Shown: positions 14,609 to 23,753, counted from the first letter of the stretch. The stretch: DNA of 32,842 nt from Clostridia bacterium (GCA_017523925.1 JAFWVQ010000038.1:1-32842), one strand, 5' to 3'. The notes: generated from the sequence alone by a model not told the origin. Made by a program: numbers and translations.

Positions 14609-17140
14609 TCAGCCTTCCACGACCTTGTAGATCAGGATCTGACCTGCGGTCCTGGAGGTGGTGTACCTGCCGGTGCTGTAGGAGAGGTAGTAGTAGCCGT
14701 CTGAATCGACCTGGTTGTCAAGCGCGCCGGAGGAGGTGTATCTCCATGCAACGCTGCTTGTGGAGGGATAGAGGTACTGAGCGGAGTCGAGGCCGAGGTA
14801 CTTGCTGTTGCCGACGTTCCTGAAGGTGTAGCCGTAGTAGGAGCTGCCGCCCGCTACCCAGCAGATGTTGTCCACGGTCACGCCGGAGGGGATGGTCAGG
14901 GTGCCGTTGGAGTTAACGGTGACCTGAACGGTGTTGAGGTAATGGTTGCCGGAAACGACCTGGTTGCCGACGGCATAGCCGGTGCTGCCGTATACGGAGT
15001 TCGCGGCAACGAGGATGTATTTCTCACCCGCGGTGATGTTCGTCACAAGCTGATAGGTGGTCGTGGTGATGTTCTGCCTGTACAGAGCGGTGATCACGGT
15101 GTTCGCGGTGATGTAGCTGTATGCCTTATCCCAGCCGATGAAGGTGTAGCCGGGGCGGGTGGGGGTGGTGGGAGGAGTTGCCGCTCCGCCGTAGGCGACC
15201 TGCTGAGTCTTGAGAACGGTGCCGTTCCAATCCTTGAAGGTTACGGTGTAGGTGGTGGGGCCGGGCGTGGGGGTCGGAGTGGGAGTCGGGGTGGGGTTGA
15301 CGGTGCCGGAGGCTACCTTGTAGAGCCTGATGGCAGCGTTGGTCTTGGAGGTGGTGTACCTGCCGGTGCTGTAGGAGAGGTAGTAGTAGCCGTCGGTATC
15401 GACCTGGTTGTCAAGGCCGTAGGAGGAGGTGTACTTCCACGCAACGGCGGTGTTGGAGGGATAGAGGTACTGGGCGGAATTGAGGCCCATGTACTTGCTG
15501 TTGCCAACGTTCCTGAAGCTCCAGCCCGCGGAAGAGCTGCCGGAAGCGGTCCAGGTGATCGCGTCAACGCCGGAGCCGACGCTGAGGGTGCCGTTGGAGT
15601 TCACGGTAACGGCAACGGTGCTGAGGTAGCGGTTGTTGGAAACGGTGGTGTTGCCGACCGCGTAGCCGGTGGTGCCGGAAACGGAGCTGTCCGCCACGAG
15701 GATGTACCTGCCGCCGTTCTCGATGGAGTAAACGCGCTCGTAGGAGGTGCCGGTGCTGCCGCCGGTAACGGTGATGGTGGCGGTGCGGGAATAGGTCCTG
15801 TTTGCAACTCTGTCGTAAACGCTTGCGGAGAGGGTGGTGGTGCCTGCCGCAACGCCGCGAACGTTGCCGTTGGTGTCAACGGTGGCGATGGAGGAGTTGT
15901 AGGTGCTCCAGGTCACGGTGTAGCTCGCATTGGCGGGGGTAACGGTGAGGGTGGCCTTCTTGGTTTCGCCAACGTTTACGTTAACGCCGGAGAGGGTCAC
16001 GTTGGTGATCGCGCTGCCCGCGTTGCCGCCGATGAGGGTCCAGTCGCAGTTAACGGTCTGCCTGCCGTCGGGATTGGCGGGGAAGGCGTCGGTGGGGCTC
16101 ATAACAATGGGCCATGCGGTGGGGTTGGTGTAGGGATCGCTGACGCCATGGGTGTTCTTCATGGTCTGGATAGCCTGAGCAACGGTCTTGCCGGCCTTCA
16201 TCTCGGTCCAGAAGGTGGCCTCGTAGTTGTAGTCGCCCCTGAAGGAAACGCTCTGGGAGTAGCCGTAGACGCCGGCTGCGCCCGCACGGAGCAGAGCCGA
16301 ACCGGTGGTGCCCTGGCCGCCGCGCTTCATGCCTTCGCAGATAGCCATCCAAACGAAGCAGTTGCCAAGGTTGCCGGCAACGTGGTTTTCAATGTAGCGG
16401 CCGTCGATCCATGCCTCGGAGGAACCGTTCCTGACAGCCCAACCGTTGTTGTAGTCGTTGGTGGTGATGCCGGAGTTGGTGGTGAGGCAGAGATAGGAGG
16501 AGGTGCCGGTCTGAACGCCGTGGGAATCGTAGATAACAACGCCCTTGTTGGTGTAGTTCTGAGCGATGGCGGGGCCGGTCGCGTTCGCGGTCTGGATCAG
16601 GGTGTAGGTTCCGCCGGTGGTGTTCGCGATGGACTGAGCTTCGTTTTTGTACTGGTTGGTGAAGCTGGCGTCGATGCCGTAGTAGGGAGCTACGAGAAGA
16701 ACGTTGGGGGAGTTGGGAGCCTTGCCCGCGAAGGTCTTGCCGTTCGAATAATCCTCAACGATGATGCCCTGGGGCTGGGGTTCGGGATTCGCGATCCTGT
16801 TGATCTCGTTGTTGATGCGGAAGTTGTACGCATTGTACATGCCGTCGACGGTGAAGAGGAAACCGTCCTCGGTGAAATCGGAGAAGCTGTCCTTATCGAC
16901 CTCGTCGATGGCCAGCGCCGCTTCGTAAACGGCCTTGATCACGTTTTGCTTGGTTGCGCGGGACGTTTTGAGCGCCCTTGCTTCGGCTGCGTCGAGCTGC
17001 GCCCAAACGCGGTCGAGTTTGCTCATCTGCCTGGCTTCATGGGTAACGACGCGTGCGCCCTCAGCGAGGGAGAGGACGGGGACCGCCGCGAAAACCATGA
17101 TCAGCACGAGAGCGGCTGCGAGTAGTTTGCGGATCTTCAT
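14609..17140 (-). CDS. Secreted caspase-like (clan CD) cysteine peptidase with Big2, B-repeat and duplicated C-terminal domains
   Basis: This 843-aa protein has a signal peptide (MKIRKLLAAALVLIMVF, cleavage near SLAEG). The catalytic domain (about 145-360) carries VVIYDSHGVQ with His207 and NCFVWMAICEGM with Cys268, the His-then-Cys order and small-residue context of clan CD peptidases (caspase, clostripain, gingipain). A Big2 immunoglobulin-like domain follows (about 385-460). A domain of about 145 residues occurs twice (about 466-612 and 700-843; shared SNGTL, FRNVGNSKY, DGYYYLSYSTGRYTTS). The copies flank a (PT)n linker and an InlB-type B-repeat (PGYTFIGWDKAYSYI). There is no sortase motif or dockerin. 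The start at 17140 has GGAGG 11 nt upstream; the upstream ATG at 17158 has no ribosome site. A promoter and terminator bracket it as a single-gene unit. Substrate unknown. Confidence 0.75.
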   Translation of the reverse strand: MKIRKLLAAALVLIMVFAAVPVLSLAEGARVVTHEARQMSKLDRVWAQLDAAEARALKTSRATKQNVIKAVYEAALAIDEVDKDSFSDFTEDGFLFTVDGMYNAYNFRINNEINRIANPEPQPQGIIVEDYSNGKTFAGKAPNSPNVLLVAPYYGIDASFTNQYKNEAQSIANTTGGTYTLIQTANATGPAIAQNYTNKGVVIYDSHGVQTGTSSYLCLTTNSGITTNDYNNGWAVRNGSSEAWIDGRYIENHVAGNLGNCFVWMAICEGMKRGGQGTTGSALLRAGAAGVYGYSQSVSFRGDYNYEATFWTEMKAGKTVAQAIQTMKNTHGVSDPYTNPTAWPIVMSPTDAFPANPDGRQTVNCDWTLIGGNAGSAITNVTLSGVNVNVGETKKATLTVTPANASYTVTWSTYNSSIATVDTNGNVRGVAAGTTTLSASVYDRVANRTYSRTATITVTGGSTGTSYERVYSIENGGRYILVADSSVSGTTGYAVGNTTVSNNRYLSTVAVTVNSNGTLSVGSGVDAITWTASGSSSAGWSFRNVGNSKYMGLNSAQYLYPSNTAVAWKYTSSYGLDNQVDTDGYYYLSYSTGRYTTSKTNAAIRLYKVASGTVNPTPTPTPTPTPGPTTYTVTFKDWNGTVLKTQQVAYGGAATPPTTPTRPGYTFIGWDKAYSYITANTVITALYRQNITTTTYQLVTNITAGEKYILVAANSVYGSTGYAVGNQVVSGNHYLNTVQVTVNSNGTLTIPSGVTVDNICWVAGGSSYYGYTFRNVGNSKYLGLDSAQYLYPSTSSVAWRYTSSGALDNQVDSDGYYYLSYSTGRYTTSRTAGQILIYKVVEG
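14656..15730 (-). repeat. Intragenic direct duplication (about 430 bp, about 690 bp apart) in the peptidase gene
   Basis: The segments near 14,610-15,040 and 15,310-15,730 are closely similar at DNA level; for example, about 45 bp around 14,656 recur nearly unchanged around 15,350. They encode the two copies of the C-terminal domain. Confidence 0.75.
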
Positions 17141-17257
17141 GAGAGTGTTGACCTCCATTGCGGAAAATACTCGGCGGGTGCATAGGCGCTGCGGGAGAAC
17201 TGATGAGGAACCGTTTCATCGGTGTTTCCGCAGGCGTTTTGCTTCGCCGGCAAATGT

Positions 17258-17287
17258 AGAATACCATCACGTATATATAAATGTCAA
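17258..17287 (-). promoter_or_regulatory. Promoter of the caspase-like peptidase gene
   Basis: On the minus strand a perfect TTGACA (17287-17282), an 18-bp spacer and TATTCT (17263-17258) give a leader of about 110 nt. Confidence 0.7.
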
Positions 17288-17757
17288 CGGCTTTTTGCGG
17301 CAAAATAATAATATATTTTTAGTTTCGTAATATTCAAAAGCGGCAACAGCATTATCCATTTTCTACAACACACAAATAAGAAGCGCCGAAGCATTGCTGT
17401 GGATACGATTTTTTGCCGACAAAGAGTATATTTTATCCTATTTTGAGTGGGTGGTTCTGACACAGGTTTGACACATAATATTCGCGTCTAATACACAATA
17501 TTGCGGCACAAAATGCGTTTATGAGGGGCGTATAAAACCGGGGTTTGAGCGAAAAAAACGCACGATTTGCATATTCGGCAAATGTGAAGGCCGAGCAAAT
17601 GAGAACCGCTTCGCAAGCGAGATCCGCCTGCACCGTATGAGATGCGCCCGCGGCGGGTTGACATGGAAATCCATCGATATCTCAAAATAAAAGATGAAGA
17701 AACGCCGCTTGCGGCGTTTCCACCACAACTATTCAATATTCATTATTCACTATTCAC
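17288..17757. other. AT-rich intergenic region without a convincing gene
   Basis: Short open frames on both strands lack ribosome sites and family resemblance. A TTGACA at 17,474 on the plus strand has no gene behind it. The right part holds copy B of the hairpin repeat. Confidence 0.55.
17699..17757 (-). repeat. Dispersed TAGTGAATA/hairpin repeat, copy B
   Basis: In minus orientation TAGTGAATAGTGAATAATGA, then an AT-rich stretch, GTTGTGGTG and the hairpin GAAACGCCGC-AA-GCGGCGTTTC (17720-17699), followed by a T-rich run. It directly follows the terminator of the small-protein gene. Confidence 0.75.
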
Positions 17758-17796
17758 TAAAAAGAGAAGCGCCCTCGGCGTTGCCTTGGGCGCTTC
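17758..17796 (-). terminator. Rho-independent terminator of the vWA-dockerin / small-protein operon
   Basis: On the minus strand GAAGCGCCC pairs with GGGCGCTTC (17796-17766), 13-nt loop, then TCTTTTT. Confidence 0.85.
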
Positions 17797-17819
17797 ACGC
17801 TTATGCTGTTGCTTTGGGC

Positions 17820-18113
17820 TCATCTCGAGTCGTACACGTTGTTCTGATCATGCGGATCGAAGCCGTGGTAGCAGACCTGGATGCCCATGTTCTCGGGGGT
17901 GAGATGGCAGGTGGGTGCGGATACAAACATCATAACGCCGCCGCCAACGGGGAAGGGCGCGGGAGCGGGCTCACCGGGCTCCTGGCCGGGGAAGATGGTG
18001 CCGGGATCGGTCGACTCGGAGTTGGGTGAGGAAACTGCGTAGTTGCAGCTGCCGGTGATGACCTTGGCATCGAGCGCCTCAACGTAGAGGCCGGGTTTTT
18101 CGTATTTCTTCAT
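17820..18113 (-). CDS. Small protein with MKKYEKP leader-like N-terminus
   Basis: This 97-aa protein begins MKKYEKPGLYVEALDAKVIT and continues GSCNYAVSS. Short proteins with a MKKYEKP...V...D...IT N-terminus are frequent in gut Clostridia and lack a known function; some resemble peptide leaders. There is no classical signal peptide. The middle is Pro/Gly/Glu rich (PGQEPGEPAPAPFPVGGG). The C-terminal part holds two further Cys (TCHL, VCYH) and several His. It lies 24 bp after the vWA-dockerin gene with a GGAAGAAGG ribosome site and ends before a strong terminator, so it is the last gene of that operon. No modification enzyme or exporter for a peptide product is nearby. Confidence 0.65.
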   Translation of the reverse strand: MKKYEKPGLYVEALDAKVITGSCNYAVSSPNSESTDPGTIFPGQEPGEPAPAPFPVGGGVMMFVSAPTCHLTPENMGIQVCYHGFDPHDQNNVYDSR

Positions 18114-18137
18114 GGTTGATGACCTTCTTCCTGAGGT

Positions 18138-21100
18138 TCAGTTTTCAAGCGCAAGCCTGATGATGCTCACGGCGTCGAGCAGGTCGATTGCGTTGTTCGC
18201 GTCCATATCGCCGCAGATCATGCCGTAGACGTCCGGCTCGACGGAGCCGAGGGAGCAGCGCATTGCGAAGAGCGCGTCCATGAGGTCGAGCTGCCTGTCG
18301 TGGTTGGCGTCGCCCGTGATGCCGATCGTGACCGCTTCGGTGAAGTCCACGAGGCTTTCATCGGAAACGATGTTCGGAGAGGGCTGGGTGTTGAACTCGC
18401 CGACCTCGGGGATCAGCTTGAGCTGCACGAGCGAGAGGATCGAATCCGCATCGCCCTCGCAGGTGATGGCGACCTGTCCGTCGCTGCCAACGAACTCGGT
18501 GATGTCGTAGAACAGCTCGGTCGCGTGGCTGATGCTTGCAACGTTTTGGCCGTTGACCTTCAGCGTGATCGCGCCGCTGTTGAAGGGGGCCTTCGCGCTG
18601 AGGTGAACGCCCGCGAAGCTGCCGTCAAGCTTGAAGGCGAACGCGCCGCCGGGCTTGATGTAGGCCTCGTTGTTCGGGCCGTTGTTCGCGTATTCCTCAA
18701 CGGTCACGGGCTTTGTGCCGACTTCGTCCACGTAGAGGTTAACGATGCCGTCGCCGTTCGGGTTCTGGCCGAGGAAGAGCTGCTTGAGCTGCTTGTATTC
18801 GGCGTTGAGCTCGGAGTGGCTGTCGTTCGCGGCAAGGTAGGAGATCTCGTCAACGCCCTTGCCGAAGATGCTCTCGCCGCGGGGATGATAGATGCGGACC
18901 GCATCGATATAGCTGGTGAAGCTGCCGTGGGCCCTGGTGGGGGCGGACTCGCTCTCGGGGAATACGGACTGATACTCGTAGTCCACCGCGGGAATGCCGG
19001 GGATGCCGGATGCGTGCGCGCCCTTCTCGTTCTGATGATCGTAGAGCGGCATGTAGATCGCGGTCACGAGCGCCTTGTAGAAGCCGTACTCAAGATAATC
19101 GTAGTGCAGCACGGGGATCTGATAGAGGCTGGTGCCGTCGCCGTCCTTATAGCGGGTATCCACTATAACGTGCGCATAATCGCGGGACATGACCGCTTCG
19201 CCCTGTGCATCCACCATCGGCATGCCGGTGATGGGGTCGATCTTCTGAGTGCCGGTGTAGGTCCATTCCTCATTCTCGGGAACGATGCTGATGACCAGAA
19301 CGCCGGTATCCTTGCCGGAGCGGGAGATCAGGTCGAAGCCGGTGCCGCTGAAATCGAATTCGCAGGAGGGCCACTGATAGTTCGGGTTCGTGAGCGCCGC
19401 GTCGTACATCGCCCTGTTGACGGTCACATAGTGCGCGCCGCCGTGGCTGTCGTGGGTGTCGTCGTGGTTGGTGTAGTTCGAATCGAAGCCGTACATATTG
19501 TTGCCGGCGTGCTGATAATCGTCCTGCCAGCCGTTGGTATGCTCCCATGCTGCGGCAGCGCCGTCCTCAAACTTCATGAAGCCATCGGTGCGAAGGGTGT
19601 GGCCTTCGGAGTCGAGGTTCTTCTCAACAGTGTGCTCCTCGTAAAGCACGTTGGTGGCGGGGAGGAAGGTCAGGCGGCACCATTCGAACTTATAAGGAAG
19701 GCCGTAGTTGTAGTTCGGATCGGTCGGATCGTTGGGGTCGGCGGGGGAATTGAGCTGGAGGAACGCCGCAAGAGTGTAGTCCTCACGGCTGATGGTGTAG
19801 GGCTCGAAGGCGCAGTGATCGCCGTTGGAATCGTCCGAAACTATCTCGACCCTGAAGAGCTCCTTCTTGGTCTCGTAGTCTTTGCTGGCGGGATAACCGT
19901 ATTCGATGGGGTAATAGATGCCGGAATTGTCGCCGGAATTGTCGCCGGAATTGACGCGGCCGTTGCCAAGCTTATCATAGGGATAAACGGTTTTATACTC
20001 GAAGTATTCGCCTTCGTAGTTTTCAAGCTCTTCTCCGAAGAAGCCGCCCATGTCGAATGATTCGTAGTAATTAAACGAGGTGTTGACATAACCGTTTTCA
20101 TCGAGCCCGTAATGCATCCAGAAGAAATTGCCCTGCACACCGTAGCAGTCATCAAGGCTCAACACCCTCTTAACGTCGTGATTATCGGGAGTGCTGCCGA
20201 AGAAATTGAGCGCGTGATCGTCCTGAAGACGGATGCCGAAATCGTAGACCACAACGTGCTCGCGAATGTGGACCGTGGGAACGGGGAAGCGAAGCTCGTC
20301 GGTGATCTGGGTGGTGGAGGGGGTGGGGTAGATGCCGGAGGTGCTGAGGTTGGTCGGAACGTCGCCAACGGTGTCCGGGTTCGCGACCAGACCTTTGATA
20401 ACAACAACGAGCTTTTTGCCGTAATAGGAGTTGCCCTGCTTGCGGCAGTAGTTTGCGGAATAATCAAAGCCGTCGATCTCGATGCTCTTACCGTAGAAAT
20501 CAAACCGTACATTATCCTCGGTAAGCCCGCCCGGAAGATTGCTTACGGGGCGAATGGCGCTGTACCAGGGATCATAGTACGAATCACCGCGGAAAGCGCT
20601 GTCGTCCGTGGGATTGCCTACGCCGTCTATATGATCGTGAAGCGGATTGAACTTAAAGCTTCCGTCTGCGTTCTGACCGATGCAGTTGTGCATTCTGACG
20701 AAAACATGCATCTCGCGGAAAGCGATATTCGCAAGGCGCTCGATCTCCGCTTCGCTCGCATTAGGCTTGGCTTTTCTCTGGATAGCCTTGAGCCTGTCAA
20801 ACTCTTCCTCGTCAAGGCTGAAATGCTCGGAGATATAGTCCTTCATTATGCTTGCCGCGTTGAGATTCGTGCCGGAAACGGAGGAGGATGAGGAGGTGAT
20901 AACGATCTCGGGGATGTTGAGGAACGCGTCGGTCAGCCTCGTTACGTTGTCGAAGGTCGAGTTGTTCGCATAGTTCATATCGACCGAGTCGGTAACGTTG
21001 AGATAGTAAGCGCTCGAATCGCGGGTGCCTGCGCTGATCGTGCCGGAGCTCTCATCGCCGCTCGCGTTCGGATAATTGCTCGAAAGCGCATCCATAAACG

Positions 21101-22004
21101 CGGAGGTGTTGGCGGGGGTCGCCTGGATCTCGTTGCTGTTGGGGTACTTGCCGTTGTAGTAGGCGTGGGTCTCGGTGTTGAGCCTGTTGTTTACAAGCGC
21201 CACGGTGAGGACCTTTGCGTTGTAGGTGCTCTTGGCGGTCCTTGCAAGGTTAACGGCCTTGGCTGCCCACTGGGGGCTGTAGCCGTAGTAGCCGGGGGTG
21301 CCGTCGGAGAACACGATCACGACCTTGTTGCGAAGATGGGTGCCGTCGTAGGTGTCGTTCCTGTGCGCGGCAAGGATGTTGTTTGCAAGCTCCATGCCGA
21401 TATGGGTCGCGGTGCCGCCGTTTGCCTTAAGATTGTCGATGCAGGTGTTGATCTTGGTGGCAGCGGTCTTAACGCTCATAAAGGCGTTGTTGTAATCGCT
21501 CGAGGAGACCTGATTGTACTTAACGAAGTCGGTGGTGGTGCCGTTGAAGATACCGGTGTTCATATAGTTGTAGCCGGCGGTATTCTCCATTGCAAAGCCC
21601 GCGATCGCAACGCGATGATCCGCTCCGCTCTTGTAGAGCTCGCGAATGAAGGATTTGCAGGCGGCCTTGATCGCCTTGAGGTGGTAGTGGTAGTAGGTGT
21701 GGCCCGCATAGGTCAGCACGTCCTCCATAGAGCCGGACTGGTCTATAACAAGCACAAAGTCGGTCGGAACCTGAGTTTCCTCATAGTGGGCGACCTCTTT
21801 GCCGGTAGCGTAGGCTTCAAGCCTGAGTGAATAGGTGCCATCCGCCTCGAGCCAAGCGACCTTGTCGAGATGCACGCCTGAGTCATTGACTTCCGCGGAA
21901 ACGGTGTTCATCCTGATGCCGCGGAGCGAAGCGAGCGCGCCGAATACCATCGCGAGGGCGAGTAAAGCGGCGAGCAGCTTCTTGAAGATGCTCTTCTGAT
22001 TCAT
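18138..22004 (-). CDS. Secreted von Willebrand A domain protein with C-terminal type I dockerin
   Basis: This 1288-aa protein starts with a signal peptide (MNQKSIFKKLLAALLALAMV). The vWA domain (about 80-330) has the MIDAS motif DQSGS at 88-92, GGTATH for the conserved Thr, and VFSDGTPG. Residues 330-1220 are a long beta-rich, aromatic and Asp/Asn-rich region of unknown family, including a 12-bp repeat that encodes NSGDNSGDNSG. The last 60 residues form a dockerin with two calcium loops, GDANHDRQLDLMDA and GDMDANNAIDLLDA, each followed by a helix (MRCSL, IIRLAL). It should be exported and bind a cohesin; a cohesin protein is encoded at 29007-30056. The start at 22004 is set by GGAGG 7 nt upstream rather than the ATG at 22025. 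It is the first gene of an operon with the small protein. Confidence 0.85.
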   Translation of the reverse strand: MNQKSIFKKLLAALLALAMVFGALASLRGIRMNTVSAEVNDSGVHLDKVAWLEADGTYSLRLEAYATGKEVAHYEETQVPTDFVLVIDQSGSMEDVLTYAGHTYYHYHLKAIKAACKSFIRELYKSGADHRVAIAGFAMENTAGYNYMNTGIFNGTTTDFVKYNQVSSSDYNNAFMSVKTAATKINTCIDNLKANGGTATHIGMELANNILAAHRNDTYDGTHLRNKVVIVFSDGTPGYYGYSPQWAAKAVNLARTAKSTYNAKVLTVALVNNRLNTETHAYYNGKYPNSNEIQATPANTSAFMDALSSNYPNASGDESSGTISAGTRDSSAYYLNVTDSVDMNYANNSTFDNVTRLTDAFLNIPEIVITSSSSSVSGTNLNAASIMKDYISEHFSLDEEEFDRLKAIQRKAKPNASEAEIERLANIAFREMHVFVRMHNCIGQNADGSFKFNPLHDHIDGVGNPTDDSAFRGDSYYDPWYSAIRPVSNLPGGLTEDNVRFDFYGKSIEIDGFDYSANYCRKQGNSYYGKKLVVVIKGLVANPDTVGDVPTNLSTSGIYPTPSTTQITDELRFPVPTVHIREHVVVYDFGIRLQDDHALNFFGSTPDNHDVKRVLSLDDCYGVQGNFFWMHYGLDENGYVNTSFNYYESFDMGGFFGEELENYEGEYFEYKTVYPYDKLGNGRVNSGDNSGDNSGIYYPIEYGYPASKDYETKKELFRVEIVSDDSNGDHCAFEPYTISREDYTLAAFLQLNSPADPNDPTDPNYNYGLPYKFEWCRLTFLPATNVLYEEHTVEKNLDSEGHTLRTDGFMKFEDGAAAAWEHTNGWQDDYQHAGNNMYGFDSNYTNHDDTHDSHGGAHYVTVNRAMYDAALTNPNYQWPSCEFDFSGTGFDLISRSGKDTGVLVISIVPENEEWTYTGTQKIDPITGMPMVDAQGEAVMSRDYAHVIVDTRYKDGDGTSLYQIPVLHYDYLEYGFYKALVTAIYMPLYDHQNEKGAHASGIPGIPAVDYEYQSVFPESESAPTRAHGSFTSYIDAVRIYHPRGESIFGKGVDEISYLAANDSHSELNAEYKQLKQLFLGQNPNGDGIVNLYVDEVGTKPVTVEEYANNGPNNEAYIKPGGAFAFKLDGSFAGVHLSAKAPFNSGAITLKVNGQNVASISHATELFYDITEFVGSDGQVAITCEGDADSILSLVQLKLIPEVGEFNTQPSPNIVSDESLVDFTEAVTIGITGDANHDRQLDLMDALFAMRCSLGSVEPDVYGMICGDMDANNAIDLLDAVSIIRLALEN
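19921..19956 (-). repeat. 12-bp tandem repeat, three copies, in the vWA gene
   Basis: CCGGAATTGTCG occurs twice, followed by CCGGAATTGACG. It encodes repeats of NSGD/DNSG in a likely flexible linker, and length changes in steps of four residues would keep the frame. Confidence 0.75.
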
Positions 22005-22111
22005 TTTTGACCTCCATTGAAACAATAGGTTCTAAGTGCGTGGCGTCGGCTCAAAAGCGCAACTCAAACGAAACCGAATAATTTGAGTGCAATAGAGTCA
22101 ACGGTTTTGTT

Positions 22112-22140
22112 ATTTTAGCAAAATACATTTGAGATGTCAA
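22112..22140 (-). promoter_or_regulatory. Promoter of the vWA-dockerin operon
   Basis: On the minus strand TTGACA (22140-22135), a 17-bp spacer and TAAAAT (22117-22112), giving a leader of about 100 nt. Confidence 0.7.
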
Positions 22141-22345
22141 TAAAACGGGTGGCAGGCTTGAAAATATACCAAAGCTGAAAGTCAATACATAACTATAAAA
22201 ATAGGATTACAAAACAACTACATCAATTTATATCTAACGCGAATAGTTTGAAAGCAAGCAAAATTAGATATAGTTTTAATGCAAAAACAGCAAAAACCGA
22301 AACGCGATATATTAAATCAAGGCGCGGGAGCGCCCGTGGGAGCAG
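22141..22345. other. AT-rich spacer, nothing recognised
   Basis: This is an AT-rich stretch between the aspS terminator and the vWA promoter. It holds no supported gene, RNA or further repeat. Confidence 0.5.
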
Positions 22346-22385
22346 CAAAAAAGCTGCCGCACCCCGAGGGCGCGGCAGGCTTTTT
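22346..22385 (-). terminator. Rho-independent terminator of the glmM-aspS operon
   Basis: On the minus strand AAAAAGCCTGCCGC pairs with GCGGCAGCTTTTTT (one bulged base, 11-nt loop), ending in six T. It lies about 35 bp after the aspS stop. Confidence 0.85.
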
Positions 22386-22418
22386 CGGTTGTTCGTATTC
22401 GGTTTATGCTTTGGCTTA

Positions 22419-23753
22419 TTACGGATTCAGCCTGTCAGGGCTGCGGAAGAGGAACATAGCTTCCTTTATAGTGAGCCCGAGCAGCAGCATCGTGAGGCGG
22501 TCCACGCCGAGGCCGAAGCCGCCGTGGGGCGGGCAGCCGTACTTAAAGAACTCGAGGTAGAACTTAACGTCCTCGCCGAGCCCCTTCTCGTCGGCCTGCT
22601 TTTTAAGCTGCTCATAGCGGTGCTCGCGCTGCGCGCCGGTGGTGATCTCCACGCCGCGCCAGATGAGGTCGTAGCCGAGGGGGTTGCCGTTCTCGCCGCG
22701 CATATGGTAGAAGGCGCGCTTTTCGGCGGGGTAATCCACCACGAAGAGGAACTCGTGGCCGTATTTCTTCATGACCCACTCGCCGCTGAGCCTCTCCGCG
22801 TCGGTCGTAAGGTCGCTGCGGTCGCCGCCCTCGGGCTTGTAGCCGTATTCCTTTTCAAGCTCGTCGTAGAGCTCGTTCAGCGTGATCACGGGGAAGGGGA
22901 GCGTCGGCACGATGACCTCGGTGCCGAAGGCTTCTTTTATGGCTTCGCCGAACTTCTCCTTCACAACGCCGAGCGCGTAGGCGAGCATGCCCGCCTCCAT
23001 GTCCATAACGTCGCGGTAGGATTCGATATAGCTCATCTCGAGATCGAAGCCGGTGAACTCGGTGGTGTGCTTGCTGGTGAAGGATTTTTCCGCGCGGAAA
23101 ACGGGGCCGACCTCGAAGATGCGCTCGAAGCCCGCCGCCATCGCCATCTGCTTATAGAACTGCGGGCTCTGGGCGAGATACGCCTTGCGGTCGAAGTATT
23201 TGACCTCGAAAACGTCCGCACCGCTCTCGCTCGCCGCGCCGATCAGCTTGGGCGAATGGATCTCGATGAAGCCGTTGTCCATAAGGTACTGCCTCATCGC
23301 GTTCACGATGCAGCTCTGCACCTTGAAGAGAAGCTGGTTTTCATCGGTGCGAAGATCGACCCAGCGGTAGTTGAGCCTCTGATCGATGAACGAGCGCTCC
23401 ACGGCCTGCTTTTTCTTGGTGGCGGGGATCTCCTTGCGCACGATGGGCAGGGCTTCCGCCACGGATTCGACCTTGATAGCGGTGGGAAGCATCTCGATGC
23501 CGCCCATCTTGACGTATTCATTCTCCATCACGGGGCCGATGCAGGTGATGACCGAGTCGGGCGTGATTTTGGCGAGCTCATCGAGCATATCGGGGCATTT
23601 TTCCTTTTCAACGGTGATCTGGAGCTTGCCGGTGATATCCTTGATGACGATGAACGCCATGCTTTTGCCGTCGCGGAAGTCCTCAACGAAGCCGGAGACC
23701 TTCGCCTCGCCGCCGATCGCGGAGCGGATGTCCTTAATCATTGTTCTTTGCAT
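22419..23753 (-). CDS. aspS: Archaeal-type (probably non-discriminating) aspartyl-tRNA synthetase
   Basis: This 444-aa class II synthetase has an N-terminal OB-fold anticodon-binding domain (about 15-105). The catalytic core shows RLNYRWVDLR, motif 2 with FEVGPVFRAEKSFTSKH, and motif 3 with GFGLGVDRLTMLLLG. Its length (about 430-450 aa) and the sequence QSPQFYKQMAMAAGFERIFE mark the archaeal/eukaryal AspRS group. It lacks the large GAD insertion of bacterial AspRS, which is near 590 aa. In bacteria this type commonly charges both tRNA-Asp and tRNA-Asn, with GatCAB converting Asp-tRNA-Asn; that role is inferred here. It is the last gene of a glmM operon, 45 bp after the acyltransferase, and is followed by a terminator. 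Confidence 0.85.
   Translation of the reverse strand: MQRTMIKDIRSAIGGEAKVSGFVEDFRDGKSMAFIVIKDITGKLQITVEKEKCPDMLDELAKITPDSVITCIGPVMENEYVKMGGIEMLPTAIKVESVAEALPIVRKEIPATKKKQAVERSFIDQRLNYRWVDLRTDENQLLFKVQSCIVNAMRQYLMDNGFIEIHSPKLIGAASESGADVFEVKYFDRKAYLAQSPQFYKQMAMAAGFERIFEVGPVFRAEKSFTSKHTTEFTGFDLEMSYIESYRDVMDMEAGMLAYALGVVKEKFGEAIKEAFGTEVIVPTLPFPVITLNELYDELEKEYGYKPEGGDRSDLTTDAERLSGEWVMKKYGHEFLFVVDYPAEKRAFYHMRGENGNPLGYDLIWRGVEITTGAQREHRYEQLKKQADEKGLGEDVKFYLEFFKYGCPPHGGFGLGVDRLTMLLLGLTIKEAMFLFRSPDRLNP

Noticed and set aside
17474..17510. Plus-strand TTGACA promoter-like sequence
   Set aside because: The spacer to any -10-like box is poor and no gene or structured RNA lies downstream.
14512..17593. 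15-mer CAAATGTGAAGGCCG at 14512-14526 and 17579-17593
   Set aside because: One shared 15-mer pair is close to what chance allows in a window of this size, and the two sites share no other context.
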